Below are positions 14,001 through 27,699 of a stretch of 64,000 nucleotides of DNA, piece after piece; within the stretch, counting starts at the first letter, position 1, and each line of letters starts with the position of its first letter. The translations under genes and the position numbers were made by a program. The notes beneath the pieces were generated by a model, which was given only the letters and a program-made list of their open reading frames with translations, had not been told where the DNA came from and did not search any database. The DNA lies in assembly GCA_958450325.1 (NCBI GenBank), contig OY288254.1, positions 32,063,577 to 32,127,576 on the forward strand. Reading direction: 5' to 3'. This stretch comes from Agrostemma githago. Taxonomy: Eukaryota > Streptophyta > Magnoliopsida > Caryophyllales > Caryophyllaceae.

Positions 14001-17000
14001 TCCGTCCCGTATTATGCAGTACCCTACTCTTAAGGTTCAGTGCCCCATCTTTGAATCACATTCACGACAGGGTTCACCAATACCCTCTTAGGGTTAAGTT
14101 TGTTGCGGGTTTAGTGACCACGAATAAGGAAAAGGGTTTAGGGTTGGATTAGGCGGAGCCGCGAAGCGGGTCCGCCAAATCCAACCCTAAACCCTTTTCC
14201 GTCCCGTATTATGCAGTACCCTACTCTTAAGGTTCAGTGCCCCATCTTTGAATCACATCCACGACAGGGTTCACCAATACCCTCTTAGGGTTCAGTTTTT
14301 TGCGGGTTTAGTGACCTTGAATAAGGAAAAGGGTTTAGGGTTGGATTAGGCGGAGCCGCGAAGTGGGTCCGCCTAATTCAACCCTAAACCCTTTTCCGTC
14401 CCGTCTTACGCAGTACCCTACTCTTAAGGTTCAGTGCCCCATCTTTGAATCACATCCACGACAGGGTTCACCAATACCCTCTTAGGGTTCAGTTTGTTGC
14501 GGGTTTAGTGACCTTGAATAAGGAAAAGGGTTTAGGGTTGGATTAGGCGGAGCCGCGAAGCAGGTCCGCCTAATCCAACCCTAAACCCTTTTCCGTCCCG
14601 TATTATGCAGTACCCTACTCTTAAGGTTCAGTGCCCCATCTTTGAATCACATCCACGAAAGGGTTCACCAATACCCTCTTAGGGTTCAGTTTTTTGCGGG
14701 TTTAGTGACCTTGAATAAGGAAAAGGGTTTAGGGTTGGATTAGGCGGAGCCGCGAAGTGGGTCCGCCTAATCCAACCCTAAACCCTTTTCCGTCCCGTCT
14801 TACGCAGTACCCTACTCTTAAGGTTCAGTGCCCCATCTTTGAATCACATCCACGACAGGGTTCACCAATACCCTCTTAGGGTTCAGTTTTTTGCGGGTTT
14901 AGTGACCATGAATAAGGAAAAGGGTTTAGGGTTGGATTAGGCGAAGCCGCGAAGCGGGTCCGCCTAATCCAACCCTAAACCCTTTTCCGTCCCGTATTAT
15001 GCAGTACCCTACTCTTAAGGTTCAGTGCCCCATCTTTGAATCACATCCACGACAGGGTTCACCAATACCCTCTTACGGTTCAGTTTGTTGCGGGTTTAGT
15101 GACCTTGAATAAGGAAAAGGGTTTAGGGTTGGATTAAGCGGAGCCGCGAAGCAAGTCCGCCAAATCCAACCCTAAACCCTTTTCCGTCCCGTATTATGCA
15201 GTACCCTACTCTTAAGGTTCAGTGCCCCATCTTTGAATCACATCCACGAAAGGGTTCACCAATACCCTCTTAGGGTTCAGTTTTTTGCGGGTTTAGTGAC
15301 CTTGAATAAGGAAAAGGGTTTAGGGTTGGATTAGGCGGAGCCGCGAAGTGGGTCTGCCTAATCCAACCCTAAACCCTTTTCCGTCCCGTCTTACGCAGTA
15401 CCCTACTCTTAAGGTTCAGTGCCCCATCTTTGAATCACATCCACGACAGGGTTCACCAATACCCTCTTAGGGTTCAGTTTTTTGCGGGTTTAGTGACCTT
15501 GAATAAGGAAAAGGGTTTTGGGTTGGATTAGGCGGAGCCGCGAAGTGGGTCCGCCTAATCCAACCCTAAACCCTTTTCCGTCCCGTCTTACGCAGTACCC
15601 TACTCTTAAGGTTCAGTGCCCCATCTTTGAATCACATTCACGACATGGTTCACCAATACCCTCTTACGGTTCAGTTTGTTGCGGGTTTAGTGACCTTGAA
15701 TAAGGAAAAGGGTTTAGGGTTGGATTAGGCGGAGCCGCAAAGCGGGTCCGCCTAATCCAACCTAAACCCTTTTCCGTCCTTGAATAAGGAAAAGGGTTTA
15801 GGGTTGGATTAGGCGGAGCCGCGAAGCGGGTCCGCCAAATCCAACCCTAAACCCTTTTCCGTCCCGTATTATGCAGTACCCTACCCTTAAGGTTCAGTGC
15901 CCCATCTTTGAATCACATCCACGACAGGGTTCACCAATACCCTCTTAGGGTTCATTTTTTTGCGGGTTTAGTGACCTTGAATAAGGAAAAGGGTTTAGGG
16001 TTGGATTAGGCGGAGCCGCGAAGTGGGTCCGCCTAATTCAACCCTAAACCCTTTTCCGTCCCGTCTTACGCAGTACCCTACTCTTAAGGTTCAGTGCCCC
16101 ATCTTTGAATCACATCCACGACAGGGTTCACCAATACCCTCTTAGGGTTCAGTTTGTTGCGGGTTTAGTGACCTTGAATAAGGAAAAGGGTTTAGGGTTG
16201 GATTAGGCGGAGCCGCGAAGCAGGTCCGCCTAATCCAACCCTAAACCCTTTTCCGTCCCGTATTATGCAGTACCCTACTCTTAAGGTTCAGTGCCCCATC
16301 TTTGAATCACATCCACGAAAGGGTTCACCAATACCCTCTTAGGGTTCAGTTTTTTGCGGGTTTAGTGACCTTGAATAAGGAAAAGGGTTTAGGGTTGGAT
16401 TAGGCGGAGCCGCGAAGTGGGTCCGCCTAATCCAACCCTAAACCCTTTTCCGTCCCGTCTTACGCAGTACCCTACTCTTAAGGTTCAGTGCCCCATCTTT
16501 GAATCACATCCACGACAGGGTTCACCAATACCCTCTTAGGGTTCAGTTTTTTGCGGGTTTAGTGACCATGAATAAGGAAAAGGGTTTAGGGTTGGATTAG
16601 GCGAAGCCGCGAAGCGGGTCCGCCTAATCCAACCCTAAACCCTTTTCCGTCCCGTATTATGCAGTACCCTACTCTTAAGGTTCAGTGCCCCATCTTTGAA
16701 TCACATCCACGACAGGGTTCACCAATACCCTCTTACGGTTCAGTTTGTTGCGGGTTTAGTGACCTTGAATAAGGAAAAGGGTTTAGGGTTGGATTAGGCG
16801 GAGCCGCAAAGCGGGTCCGCCTAATCCAACCTAAACCCTTTTCCGTCCTTGAATAAGGAAAAGGGTTTAGGGTTGGATTAGGCGGAGCCGCGAAGCGGGT
16901 CCGCCAAATCCAACCCTAAACCCTTTTCCGTCCCGTATTATGCAGTACCCTACTCTTAAGGTTCAGTGCCCCATCTTTGAATCACATCCACGACAGGGTT

Positions 17001-20000
17001 CACCAATACCCTCTTAGGGTTCAGTTTTTTGCGGGTTTAGTGACCTTGAATAAGGAAAAGGGTTTAGGGTTGGATTAGGCGGAGCCGCGAAGTGGGTCCG
17101 CCTAATTCAACCCTAAACCCTTTTCCGTCCCGTCTTACGCAGTACCCTACTCTTAAGGTTCAGTGCCCCATCTTTGAATCACATCCACGACAGGGTTCAC
17201 CAATACCCTCTTAGGGTTCAGTTTGTTGCGGGTTTAGTGACCTTGAATAAGGAAAAGGGTTTAGGGTTGGATTAGGCGGAGCCGCGAAGCAGGTCCGCCT
17301 AATCCAACCCTAAACCCTTTTCCGTCCCGTATTATGCAGTACCCTACTCTTAAGGTTCAGTGCCCCATCTTTGAATCACATCCACGAAAGGGTTCACCAA
17401 TACCCTCTTAGGGTTCAGTTTTTTGCGGGTTTAGTGACCTTGAATAAGGAAAAGGGTTTAGGGTTGGATTAGGCGGAGCCGCGAAGTGGGTCCGCCTAAT
17501 CCAACCCTAAACCCTTTTCCGTCCCGTCTTACGCAGTACCCTACTCTTAAGGTTCAGTGCCCCATCTTTGAATCACATCCACGACAGGGTTCACCAATAC
17601 CCTCTTAGGGTTCAGTTTTTTGCGGGTTTAGTGACCATGAATAAGGAAAAGGGTTTAGGGTTGGATTAGGCGAAGCCGCGAAGCGGGTCCGCCTAATCCA
17701 ACCCTAAACCCTTTTCCGTCCCGTATTATGCAGTACCCTACTCTTAAGGTTCAGTGCCCCATCTTTGAATCACATCCACGACAGGGTTCACCAATACCCT
17801 CTTACGGTTCAGTTTGTTGCGGGTTTAGTGACCTTGAATAAGGAAAAGGGTTTAGGGTTGGATTAGGCGGAGCCGCGAAGCAAGTCCGCCTAATCCAACC
17901 CTAAACCCTTTTCCGTCCCGTATTATGCAGTACCCTACTCTTAAGGTTCAGTGCCCCATCTTTGAATCACATCCACGAAAGGGTTCACCAATACCCTCTT
18001 AGGGTTCAGTTTTTTGCGGGTTTAGTGACCTTGAATAAGGAAAAGGGTTTAGGGTTGGATTAGGCGGAGCCGCGAAGTGGGTCTGCCTAATCCAACCCTA
18101 AACCCTTTTCCGTCCCGTCTTACGCAGTACCCTACTCTTAAGGTTCAGTGCCCCATCTTTGAATCACATCCACGACAGGGTTCACCAATACCCTCTTAGG
18201 GTTCAGTTTTTTGCGGGTTTAGTGACCTTGAATAAGGAAATGGGTTTTGGGTTGGATTAGGCGGAGCCGCGAAGTGGGTCCGCCTAATCCAACCCTAAAC
18301 CCTTTTCCGTCCCGTCTTACGCAGTACCCTACTCTTAAGGTTTAGTGCCCCATCTTTGAATCACATTCACGACAGGGTTCACCAATACCCTCTTACGGTT
18401 CAGTTTGTTGCGGGTTTAGTGACCTTGAATAAGGAAAAGGGTTTAGGGTTGGATTAGGCGGAGCCGCAAAGCGGGTCCGCCTAATCCAACCTAAACCCTT
18501 TTCCGTCCTTGAATAAGGAAAAGGGTTTAGGGTTGGATTAGGCGGAGCCGCGAAGCGGGTCCGCCAAATCCAACCCTAAACCCTTTTCCGTCCCGTATTA
18601 TGCAGTACCCTACTCTTAAGGTTCAGTGCCCCATCTTTGAATCACATCCACGACAGGGTTCACCAATACCCTCTTAGGGTTCAGTTTTTTGCGGGTTTAG
18701 TGACCTTGAATAAGGAAAAGGGTTTAGGGTTGGATTAGGCGGAGCCGCGAAGTGGGTCCGCCTAATCCAACCCTAAACCCTTTTCCGTCCCGTCTTACGC
18801 AGTACCCTACTCTTAAGGTTCAGTGCCCCATCTTTGAATCACATCCACGACAGGGTTCACCAATACCCTCTTAGGGTTCAGTTTGTTGCGGGTTTAGTGA
18901 CCTTGAATAAGGAAAAGGGTTTACGGTTGGATTAGGCGGAGCCGCGAAGCAGGTCCGCCTAATCCAACCCTAAACCCTTTTCCGTCCCGTATTATGCAGT
19001 ACCCTACTCTTAAGGTTCAGTGCCCCATCTTTGAATCACATCCACGAAAGGGTTCACCAATACCCTCTTAGGGTTCAGTTTTTTGCGGGTTTAGTGACCT
19101 TGAATAAGGAAAAGGGTTTAGGGTTGGATTAGGCGGAGCCGCGAAGTGGGTCCGCCTAATCCAACCCTAAACCCTTTTCCGTCCCGTCTTACGCAGTACC
19201 CTACTCTTAAGGTTCAGTGCCCCATCTTTGAATCACATCCACGACAGGGTTCACCAATACCCTCTTAGGGTTCAGTTTTTTGCGGGTTTAGTGACCATGA
19301 ATAAGGAAAAGGGTTTAGGGTTGGATTAGGCGAAGCCGCGAAGCGGGTCCGCCTAATCCAACCCTAAACCCTTTTCCGTCCCGTATTATGCAGTACCCTA
19401 CTCTTAAGGTTCAGTGCCCCATCTTTGAATCACATCCACGACAGGGTTCACCAATACCCTCTTAGGGTTCAGTTTTTTGCGGGTTTAGTGACCTTGAATA
19501 AGGAAAAGGGTTTAGGGTTGGATTAGGCGGAGCCGCGAAGTGGGTCCGCCTAATTCAACCCTAAACCCTTTTCCGTCCCGTCTTACGCAGTACCCTACTC
19601 TTAAGGTTCAGTGCCCCATCTTTGAATCACATCCACGACAGGGTTCACCAATACCCTCTTAGGGTTCAGTTTGTTGCGGGTTTAGTGACCTTGAATAAGG
19701 AAAAGGGTTTTGGGTTGGATTAGGCGGAGCCGCGAAGCAGGTCCGCCTAATCCAACCCTAAACCCTTTTCCGTCCCGTATTATGCAGTACCCTACTCTTA
19801 AGGTTCAGTGCCCCATCTTTGAATCACATCCACGAAAGGGTTCACCAATACCCTCTTAGGGTTCAGTTTTTTGCGGGTTTAGTGACCTTGAATAAGGAAA
19901 AGGGTTTAGGGTTGGATTAGGCGGAGCCGCGAAGTGGGTCCGCCTAATCCAACCCTAAACCCTTTTCCGTCCCGTCTTACGCAGTACCCTACTCTTAAGG

Positions 20001-20694
20001 TTCAGTGCCCCATCTTTGAATCACATCCACGACAGGGTTCACCAATACCCTCTTAGGGTTCAGTTTTTTGCGGGTTTAGTGACCATGAATAAGGAAAAGG
20101 GTTTAGGGTTGGATTAGGCGAAGCCGCGAAGCGGGTCCGCCTAATCCAACCCTAAACCCTTTTCCGTCCCGTATTATGCAGTACCCTACTCTTAAGGTTC
20201 AGTGCCCCATCTTTGAATCACATCCACGACAGGGTTCACCAATACCCTCTTACGGTTCAGTTTGTTGCGGGTTTAGTGACCTTGAATAAGGAAAAGGGTT
20301 TAGGGTTGGATTAGGCGGAGCCGCGAAGCAAGTCCGCCAAATCCAACCCTAAACCCTTTTCCGTCCCGTATTATGCAGTACCCTACTCTTAAGGTTCAGT
20401 GCCCCATCTTTGAATCACATCCACGAAAGGGTTCACCAATACCCTCTTAGGGTTCAGTTTTTTGCGGGTTTAGTGACCTTGAATAAGGAAAAGGGTTTAG
20501 GGTTGGATTAGGCGGAGCCGCGAAGTGGGTCTGCCTAATCCAACCCTAAACCCTTTTCCGTCCCGTCTTACGCAGTACCCTACTCTTAAGGTTCAGTGCC
20601 CCATCTTTGAATCACATCCACGACAGGGTTCACCAATACCCTCTTAGGGTTCAGTTTTTTGCGGGTTTAGTGACCTTGAATAAGGAAAAGGGTT
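2012..20694. repeat. Higher-order repeat mosaic marked by the TTTTGGGTTGG monomer
   Basis: A variant monomer with GGGTTTTGGGTTGG recurs at 2012, 6430, 9075, 12873, 15518, 18247 and 20695, each time followed 178 bp later by an 84-bp short monomer. The spacings are 4418, 2645, 3798, 2645, 2729 and 2448 bp. All are sums of 197 and 84: 2645 is 13 full plus 1 short, and 3798 is 18 full plus 3 short. Other variants (CACGAAAGG, GACCATGAATAAGG with GGCGAAGCC, TTACGGTTCAG) follow in a fixed order inside each unit. This is a higher-order repeat reshaped by unequal exchange. The copy at 18247 carries extra point changes (AATGGGTTTTGG; AAGGTTTAGTGCC). Confidence 0.88.
2190..2273. repeat. 84-bp deletion monomer (first of 20 in the left array)
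   Basis: Short monomer from TTGAATAAGG to CCGTCC, lacking the 113 bp that normally lie between the dyad and the next TTGAATAAGG. The join reads TTTTCCGTCCTTGAATAAGG, with CC shared by both edges. All left-array copies also carry GCCGCAAAGCGGG and a lost C (CCAACCTAAACCC), so they descend from one event. Other copies start at 6608, 9253, 10125, 11194, 13051, 15696, 16765, 18425, 20873, 22533, 23208, 24868, 25543, 27203, 30636, 32690, 36321, 39558 and 42795. They shift the 197-bp phase and are good markers for reading the higher-order units. Confidence 0.93.
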
Positions 20695-23600
20695 TTGGGT
20701 TGGATTAGGCGGAGCCGCGAAGTGGGTCCGCCTAATCCAACCCTAAACCCTTTTCCGTCCCGTCTTACGCAGTACCCTACTCTTAAGGTTCAGTGCCCCA
20801 TCTTTGAATCACATTCACGACAGGGTTCACCAATACCCTCTTACGGTTCAGTTTGTTGCGGGTTTAGTGACCTTGAATAAGGAAAAGGGTTTAGGGTTGG
20901 ATTAGGCGGAGCCGCAAAGCGGGTCCGCCTAATCCAACCTAAACCCTTTTCCGTCCTTGAATAAGGAAAAGGGTTTAGGGTTGGATTAGGCGGAGCCGCG
21001 AAGCGGGTCCGCCAAATCCAACCCTAAACCCTTTTCCGTCCCGTATTATGCAGTACCCTACTCTTAAGGTTCAGTGCCCCATCTTTGAATCACATCCACG
21101 ACAGGGTTCACCAATACCCTCTTAGGGTTCAGTTTTTTGTGGGTTTAGTGACCTTGAATAAGGAAAAGGGTTTAGGGTTGGATTAGGCGGAGCCGCGAAG
21201 TGGGTCCGCCTAATCCAACCCTAAACCCTTTTCCGTCCCGTCTTACGCAGTACCCTACTCTTAAGGTTCAGTGCCCCATCTTTGAATCACATCCACGACA
21301 GGGTTCACCAATACCCTCTTAGGGTTCAGTTTGTTGCGGGTTTAGTGACCTTGAATAAGGAAAAGGGTTTACGGTTGAATTAGGCGGAGCCGCGAAGCAG
21401 GTCCGCCTAATCCAACCCTAAACCCTTTTCCGTCCCGTATTATGCAGTACCCTACTCTTAAGGTTCAGTGCCCCATCTTTGAATCACATCCACGAAAGGG
21501 TTCACCAATACCCTCTTAGGGTTCAGTTTTTTGCGGGTTTAGTGACCTTGAATAAGGAAAAGGGTTTAGGGTTGGATTAGGCGGAGCCGCGAAGTGGGTC
21601 CGCCTAATCCAACCCTAAACCCTTTTCCGTCCCGTCTTACGCAGTACCCTACTCTTAAGGTTCAGTGCCCCATCTTTGAATCACATCCACGACAGGGTTC
21701 ACCAATACCCTCTTAGGGTTCAGTTTTTTGCGGGTTTAGTGACCATGAATAAGGAAAAGGGTTTAGGGTTGGATTAGGCGAAGCCGCGAAGCGGGTCCGC
21801 CTAATCCAACCCTAAACCCTTTTCCGTCCCGTATTATGCAGTACCCTACTCTTAAGGTTCAGTGCCCCATCTTTGAATCACATCCACGACAGGGTTCACC
21901 AATACCCTCTTACGGTTAAGTTTGTTGCGGGTTTAGTGACCTTGAATAAGGAAAAGGGTTTAGGGTTGGATTAGGCGGAGCCGCGAAGCAGGTCCGCCTA
22001 ATCCAACCCTAAACCCTTTTCCGTCCCGTATTATGCAGTACCCTACTCTTAAGGTTCAGTGCCCCATCTTTGAATCACATCCACGAAAGGGTTCACCAAT
22101 ACCCTCTTAGGGTTCAGTTTTTTGCGGGTTTAGTGACCTTGAATAAGGAAAAGGGTTTAGGGTTGGATTAGGCGGAGCCGCGAAGTGGGTCTGCCTAATC
22201 CAACCCTAAACCCTTTTCCGTCCCGTCTTACGCAGTACCCTACTCTTAAGGTTCAGTGCCCCATGTTTGAATCACATCCACGACAGGGTTCACCAATACC
22301 CTCTTAGGGTTCAGTTTTTTGCGGGTTTAGTGACCTTGAATAAGGAAAAGGGTTTTGGGTTGGATTAGGCGGAGCCGCGAAGTGGGTCCGCCTAATCCAA
22401 CCCTAAACCCTTTTCCGTCCCGTCTTACGCAGTACCCTACTCTTAAGGTTCAGTGCCCCATCTTTGAATCACATTCACGACAGGGTTCACCAATACCCTC
22501 TTACGGTTCAGTTTGTTGCGGGTTTAGTGACCTTGAATAAGGAAAAGGGTTTAGGGTTGGATTAGGCGGAGCCGCAAAGCGGGTCCGCCTAATCCAACCT
22601 AAACCCTTTTCCGTCCTTGAATAAGGAAAAGGGTTTAGGGTTGGATTAGGCGGAGCCGCGAAACGGGTTCGCCTAATCCAACCCTAAACCCTTTTCCGTC
22701 CCGTCTTATGCAGTACCCTATTCTTAAGGTTCAGTGCCCCATCTTTGAATCACATTCATGACAGGGTTCACCAATACCCTCTTAGGGTTAAGTTTGTTGC
22801 GGGTTTAGTGACCACGAATAAGGAAAAGGGTTAAGGGTTGGATTAGGCGGAGCCGCGAAGCGGGTCCGCCAAATCCAACCCTAAACCCTTTTCCGTTCCG
22901 TATTATGCAGTACCCTACTCTTAAGGTTCAGTGCCCCATCTTTGAATCACATCCACGACAGGGTTCACCAATACCCTCTTAGGGTTCAGTTTTTTGCGGG
23001 TTTAGTGACCTTGAATAAGGAAAAGGGTTTTGGGTTGGATTAGGCGGAGCCGCGAAGTGGGTCCGCCTAATCCAACCCTAAACCCTTTTCCGTCCCGTCT
23101 TACGCAGTACCCTACTCTTAAGGTTCAGTGCCCCATCTTTGAATCACATTCACGACAGGGTTCACCAATACCCTCTTACGGTTCAGTTTGTTGCGGGTTT
23201 AGTGACCTTGAATAAGGAAAAGGGTTTAGGGTTGGATTAGGCGGAGCCGCAAAGCGGGTCCGCCTAATCCAACCTAAACCCTTTTCCGTCCTTGAATAAG
23301 GAAAAGGGTTTAGGGTTGGATTAGGCGGAGCCGCGAAGCGGGTCCGCCAAATCCAACCCTAAACCCTTTTCCGTCCCGTATTATGCAGTACCCTACTCTT
23401 AAGGTTCAGTGCCCCATCTTTGAATCACATCCACGACAGGGTTCACCAATACCCTCTTAGGGTTCAGTTTTTTGCGGGTTTAGTGACCTTGAATAAGGAA
23501 AAGGGTTTAGGGTTGGATTAGGCGGAGCCGCGAAGTGGGTCCGCCTAATCCAACCCTAAACCCTTTTCCGTCCCGTCTTACGCAGTACCCTACTCTTAAG

Positions 23601-26600
23601 GTTCAGTGCCCCATCTTTGAATCACATCCACGACAGGGTTCACCAATACCCTCTTAGGATTCAGTTTGTTGCGGGTTTAGTGACCTTGAATAAGGAAAAG
23701 GGTTTACGGTTGGATTAGGCGGAGCCGCGAAGCAGGTCCGCCTAATCCAACCCTAAACCCTTTTCCGTCCCGTATTATGCAGTACCCTACTCTTAAGGTT
23801 CAGTGCCCCATCTTTGAATCACATCCACGAAAGGGTTCACCAATACCCTCTTAGGGTTCAGTTTTTTGCGGGTTTAGTGACCTTGAATAAGGAAAAGGGT
23901 TTAGGGTTGGATTAGGCGGAGCCGCGAAGTGGGTCCGCCTAATCCAACCCTAAACCCTTTTCCGTCCCGTCTTACGCAGTACCCTACTCTTAAGGTTCAG
24001 TGCCCCATCTTTGAATCACATCCACGACAGGGTTCACCAATACCCTCTTAGGGTTCAGTTTTTTGCGGGTTTAGTGACCATGAATAAGGAAAAGGGTTTA
24101 GGGTTGGATTAGGCGAAGCCGCGAAGCGGGTCCGCCTAATCCAACCCTAAACCCTTTTCCGTCCCGTATTATGCAGTACCCTACTCTTAAGGTTCAGTGC
24201 CCCATCTTTGAATCACATCCACGACAGGGTTCACCAATACCCTCTTACGGTTAAGTTTGTTGCGGGTTTAGTGACCTTGAATAAGGAAAAGGGTTTAGGG
24301 TTGGATTAGGCGGAGCCGCGAAGCAGGTCCGCCTAATCCAACCCTAAACCCTTTTCCGTCCCGTATTATGCAGTACCCTACTCTTAAGGTTCAGTGCCCC
24401 ATCTTTGAATCACATCCACGAAAGGGTTCACCAATACCCTCTTAGGGTTCAGTTTTTTGCGGGTTTAGTGACCTTGAATAAGGAAAAGGGTTTAGGGTTG
24501 GATTAGGCGGAGCCGCGAAGTGGGTCTGCCTAATCCAACCCTAAACCCTTTTCCGTCCCGTCTTACGCAGTACCCTACTCTTAAGGTTCAGTGCCCCATG
24601 TTTGAATCACATCCACGACAGGGTTCACCAATACCCTCTTAGGGTTCAGTTTTTTGCGGGTTTAGTGACCTTGAATAAGGAAAAGGGTTTTGGGTTGGAT
24701 TAGGCGGAGCCGCGAAGTGGGTCCGCCTAATCCAACCCTAAACCCTTTTCCGTCCCGTCTTACGCAGTACCCTACTCTTAAGGTTCAGTGCCCCATCTTT
24801 GAATCACATTCACGACAGGGTTCACCAATACCCTCTTACGGTTCAGTTTGTTGCGGGTTTAGTGACCTTGAATAAGGAAAAGGGTTTAGGGTTGGATTAG
24901 GCGGAGCCGCAAAGCGGGTCCGCCTAATCCAACCTAAACCCTTTTCCGTCCTTGAATAAGGAAAAGGGTTTAGGGTTGGATTAGGCGGAGCCGCGAAACG
25001 GGTTCGCCTAATCCAACCCTAAACCCTTTTCCGTCCCGTCTTATGCAGTACCCTATTCTTAAGGTTCAGTGCCCCATCTTTGAATCACATTCATGACAGG
25101 GTTCACCAATACCCTCTTAGGGTTAAGTTTGTTGCGGGTTTAGTGACCACGAATAAGGAAAAGGGTTAAGGGTTGGATTAGGCGGAGCCGCGAAGCGGGT
25201 CCGCCAAATCCAACCCTAAACCCTTTTCCGTTCCGTATTATGCAGTACCCTACTCTTAAGGTTCAGTGCCCCATCTTTGAATCACATCCACGACAGGGTT
25301 CACCAATACCCTCTTAGGGTTCAGTTTTTTGCGGGTTTAGTGACCTTGAATAAGGAAAAGGGTTTTGGGTTGGATTAGGCGGAGCCGCGAAGTGGGTCCG
25401 CCTAATCCAACCCTAAACCCTTTTCCGTCCCGTCTTACGCAGTACCCTACTCTTAAGGTTCAGTGCCCCATCTTTGAATCACATTCACGACAGGGTTCAC
25501 CAATACCCTCTTACGGTTCAGTTTGTTGCGGGTTTAGTGACCTTGAATAAGGAAAAGGGTTTAGGGTTGGATTAGGCGGAGCCGCAAAGCGGGTCCGCCT
25601 AATCCAACCTAAACCCTTTTCCGTCCTTGAATAAGGAAAAGGGTTTAGGGTTGGATTAGGCGGAGCCGCGAAGCGGGTCCGCCAAATCCAACCCTAAACC
25701 CTTTTCCGTCCCGTATTATGCAGTACCCTACTCTTAAGGTTCAGTGCCCCATCTTTGAATCACATCCACGACAGGGTTCACCAATACCCTCTTAGGGTTC
25801 AGTTTTTTGCGGGTTTAGTGACCTTGAATAAGGAAAAGGGTTTAGGGTTGGATTAGGCGGAGCCGCGAAGTGGGTCCGCCTAATCCAACCCTAAACCCTT
25901 TTCCGTCCCGTCTTACGCAGTACCCTACTCTTAAGGTTCAGTGCCCCATCTTTGAATCACATCCACGACAGGGTTCACCAATACCCTCTTAGGATTCAGT
26001 TTGTTGCGGGTTTAGTGACCTTGAATAAGGAAAAGGGTTTACGGTTGGATTAGGCGGAGCCGCGAAGCAGGTCCGCCTAATCCAACCCTAAACCCTTTTC
26101 CGTCCCGTATTATGCAGTACCCTACTCTTAAGGTTCAGTGCCCCATCTTTAAATCACATCCACGAAAGGGTTCACCAATACCCTCTTAGGGTTCAGTTTT
26201 TTGCGGGTTTAGTGACCTTGAATAAGGAAAAGGGTTTAGGGTTGGATTAGGCGGAGCCGCGAAGTGGGTCCGCCTAATCCAACCCTAAACCCTTTTCCGT
26301 CCCGTCTTACGCAGTACCCTACTCTTAAGGTTCAGTGCCCCATCTTTGAATCACATCCACGACAGGGTTCACCAATACCCTCTTAGGGTTCAGTTTTTTG
26401 CGGGTTTAGTGACCATGAATAAGGAAAAGGGTTTAGGGTTGGATTAGGCAAAGCCGCGAAGCGGGTCCGCCTAATCCAACCCTAAACCCTTTTCCGTCCC
26501 GTATTATGCAGTACCCTACTCTTAAGGTTCAGTGCCCCATCTTTGAATCACATCCACGACAGGGTTCACCAATACCCTCTTACGGTTAAGTTTGTTGCGG

Positions 26601-27699
26601 GTTTAGTGACCTTGAATAAGGAAAAGGGTTTAGGGTTGGATTAGGCGGAGCCGCGAAGCAGGTCCGCCTAATCCAACCCTAAACCCTTTTCCGTCCCGTA
26701 TTATGCAGTACCCTACTCTTAAGGTTCAGTGCCCCATCTTTGAATCACATCCACGAAAGGGTTCACCAATACCCTCTTAGGGTTCAGTTTTTTGCGGGTT
26801 TAGTGACCTTGAATAAGGAAAAGGGTTTAGGGTTGGATTAGGCGGAGCCGCGAAGTGGGTCTGCCTAATCCAACCCTAAACCCTTTTCCGTCCCGTCTTA
26901 CGCAGTACCCTACTCTTAAGGTTCAGTGCCCCATGTTTGAATCACATCCACGACAGGGTTCACCAATACCCTCTTAGGGTTCAGTTTTTTGCGGGTTTAG
27001 TGACCTTGAATAAGGAAAAGGGTTTTGGGTTGGATTAGGCGGAGCCGCGAAGTGGGTCCGCCTAATCCAACCCTAAACCCTTTTCCGTCCCGTCTTACGC
27101 AGTACCCTACTCTTAAGGTTCAGTGCCCCATCTTTGAATCACATTCACGACAGGGTTCACCAATACCCTCTTACGGTTCAGTTTGTTGCGGGTTTAGTGA
27201 CCTTGAATAAGGAAAAGGGTTTAGGGTTGGATTAGGCGGAGCCGCAAAGCGGGTCCGCCTAATCCAACCTAAACCCTTTTCCGTCCTTGAATAAGGAAAA
27301 GGGTTTAGGGTTGGATTAGGCGGAGCCGCGAAACGGGTTCGCCTAATCCAACCCTAAACCCTTTTCCGTCCCGTCTTATGCAGTACCCTATTCTTAAGGT
27401 TCAGTGCCCCATCTTTGAATCACATTCATGACAGGGTTCACCAATACCCTCTTAGGGTTAAGTTTGTTGCGGGTTTAGTGACCACGAATAAGGAAAAGGG
27501 TTAAGGGTTGGATTAGGCGGAGCCGCGAAGCGGGTCCGCCAAATCCAACCCTAAACCCTTTTCCGTTCCGTATTATGCAGTACCCTACTCTTAAGGTTCA
27601 GTGCCCCATCTTTGAATCACATCCACGACAGGGTTCACCAATACCCTCTTAGGGTTCAGTTTTTTGCGGGTTTAGTGACCTTGAATAAGGAAAAGGGTT
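20695..27699. repeat. Three consecutive 2,335-bp higher-order repeat units
   Basis: Units run 20695-23029, 23030-25364 and 25365-27699, each exactly 2,335 bp, i.e. 11 full monomers plus 2 short ones. Internal markers keep step: variant monomers at 20695/23030/25365 and at 22355/24690/27025; GAAACGGGTTCGCC and ATTCATGACAGG near the end of each unit; CCCATGTTTGAATC in each unit; AGGATTCAG in the second and third. Differences are a handful of point changes, for example TTTAAATCACATCC and GGCAAAGCCGCG only in the third. Such near identity points to recent amplification. Long-read collapse or duplication in assembly is a possible artefact. Confidence 0.9.
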
